64,000 bases of DNA from assembly GCA_027574665.1 (NCBI GenBank), contig CM050657.1, positions 20,013,700 to 20,077,699 on the forward strand, given 5' to 3'. The notes beneath the pieces were generated by a model. That model saw only the letters and a program-made list of their open reading frames with translations. It was not told the DNA's origin and ran no database searches. The translations under genes were made by a program, and so were the position numbers. This DNA is from Rhynochetos jubatus (taxonomy: Eukaryota > Chordata > Aves > Eurypygiformes > Rhynochetidae). Of this stretch, positions 62,340 to 64,000 are shown piece by piece; the stretch's first letter is position 1, and each line of letters begins with the position of its first letter.

Positions 62340-64000
62340 AACAGTCACGCCTGTATGTGAAGGTAGGCTGGAAAACTTCCAAGTGCAACTGAAGTCTACT
62401 TCAGAAGCTTTTGAATTCACTCAAAAAAGCAATATAGTACCTGAAGTAGTATTCCTCCAGACCATTTTGCATGCCAATCCCTTGTTTCTGTTCAGATCAG
62501 TGAGGTTTTCTCAGGTTTATGCTACCATTTTCCATGGCTTCCCCCCACAAATTATGCTTAGACCCTCTTGCAGAAGAGGACATACTGCAGAATTCTAATT
62601 GTTTTTTAACACTTGACCCCACTGAATGTGTCTACAAGAAATCCTCTGTATTAATGTTATTTCTGGGGGTTTTGTATCCTGTATTCAGACAGCTGCTGTT
62701 GTGGGCTACATCTCACAGTAATCCCTGGAATATTTCAGTTCCTACAAACAAGAATACAGGACACCGTAGGATCTTAGCTCAAAAAAGGAGATGTGTTGGA
62801 TGGCTTTCCCCTTCTTTTTTCTCTGCTGGGCTCCGTCCTACCCTGCTCAGAGCAAACGGCAGCATTAGCTCAGGGCAAAATCCTCCTGCAGAGCACTGAG
62901 CTGAATGAGGCTGTCAGGGTTTCTTCCAGTAGAATTGTAACTGTGATACTTGTCTAAGCTTCAGAATGTATTTGGGGTTTTTAAGAAATGCACCTGAAGG
63001 GTCAAAATGAATGTGCAGACTCCCCTGCTTAATCTGGCTGATCTCAGTCTCAAACTCAACCCCGTTTGCAGCGAGAGCTCCAGCAAGGCAGCTCAGCCAC
63101 CTCTGGTGCTGAAAGGGCTCTGGGAGCTCTCGGCTGCTGCTTGCTTGAAACCAAGCATTGCCGAGGAATTGCTAACTTCCCCCGGCCAGCCCGTATTGCC
63201 TCATGTTTGGCACAAGTAAGACTTTGTCACCTTGCTTATACAGAGAATAAAAAATAACCATCTTGTGAAGTTAAACTGTCGGTTGGCTTGGATCACCAGA
63301 GCATGTTTGAAACAGCCTGGATTGTAAATCCATCTTTTACCCATTAATCCATCTTCTTTTTTTCCAGAAACTAAATGCTTGATGGAGAGTAAAACCCTTG
63401 CTAGGTTTGTGTCAATGAAATCTCTCAAATGGAAGATTTATGTCCTGCATCATCCATTTCCTCATTTCTTTCCTGGGAAAGCAGGTCCCACCCCCCCACC
63501 CCTCTTTTGTTTTGGCTGAATCACTAGTAGGAATCCAGCCTTTTGGATAGAACAGTTAGAGCCCATCATAACTGCAGATGTGGCAGCAGGTGGAAAGGGT
63601 GTGATAAAAAGAAGTACTTGAGCAGGTTTCCATGAGCTTTTGGCTCACTTTATCTTGATCTTAGCTGTACGGAAGTGTTCAGGTATAAAACCATTTCCTA
63701 ACTGCAGTTTGAAGGAAGTTTGTGTAGTGAGACTTCGCTGGGTGCTGCATGCCGCTGCCTGGCGTACTCGGTAGAACTAATGCCTGTTTCAGATGGCTGC
63801 TCTCGTTTTACTATCACAGCGTCAGCGCAGAGACTTACAGCTCAGCAGTTTAGGACTTTGCTTACACACTGACAAATGAGTAGTTCTGAGTGATCGAAGA
63901 ATTTGGTGATGGCTGTAGTGTGAGTCCTGGGTTTGCAAACAGACTTCCACGTAACTCGTAACGTTAGTGAGACTATTCATATTAGAATTTATCATGTGCA
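62340..64000. other. flank beyond PHC3
   Basis: Contains a further AATAAA (63246-63251) and some open frames (62383-62899, 63007-63257) without recognisable domains. By known synteny GPR160 would lie further out on this side, but no part of it is recognised. Confidence 0.5.

Overview
This is vertebrate nuclear DNA, almost certainly from a bird. Multi-exon genes with GT-AG introns are present, the dispersed repeats are CR1 non-LTR retrotransposons (the dominant family in bird genomes), and there are no Alu/L1-type elements. The species cannot be told from the window.

The window holds two complete protein-coding genes arranged head to head. On the minus strand, 18 coding exons between 30291 and 3318 encode atypical protein kinase C iota (PRKCI, 601 codons by my splice reconstruction). 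On the plus strand, 15 coding exons between 33398 and 59399 encode the Polycomb protein polyhomeotic homologue 3 (PHC3, 994 codons). Every exon was placed by reading frame continuity, GT/AG borders and family resemblance, and both coding sums are exact multiples of three. The same divergent PHC3/PRKCI pair is known at human 3q26, so the synteny is old.

Layout: 1-838 lies downstream of PRKCI and has no recognisable gene; 839-3317 is the probable PRKCI 3' UTR; 3318-30291 is PRKCI with large introns 1 and 2; 30292-33397 is the shared intergenic region with a CpG-rich promoter zone at each end; 33398-59399 is PHC3; 59400 onward is the PHC3 3' UTR and flank, with several polyadenylation signals and an inserted hAT-type DNA transposon with 14-bp terminal inverted repeats. 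Five CR1 fragments are present, four in PRKCI introns and one (with a broken reverse-transcriptase frame) in PHC3 intron 1.

The most unusual signals are these. (1) About 131 bp spanning the PRKCI intron 1/exon 2 junction is duplicated at roughly 85% identity inside PHC3 intron 6, where it is antisense to PRKCI in the PHC3 pre-mRNA. (2) Closely matched CR1 3' ends in opposite orientation flank PRKCI exon 2, the geometry that favours exon circularisation or skipping. (3) A hAT element with a degenerate 8-bp target duplication sits in the PHC3 3' UTR. (4) There is a 43-bp tandem duplication in PHC3 intron 9. No tRNA, rRNA, CRISPR array or bacterial-type operon is present.
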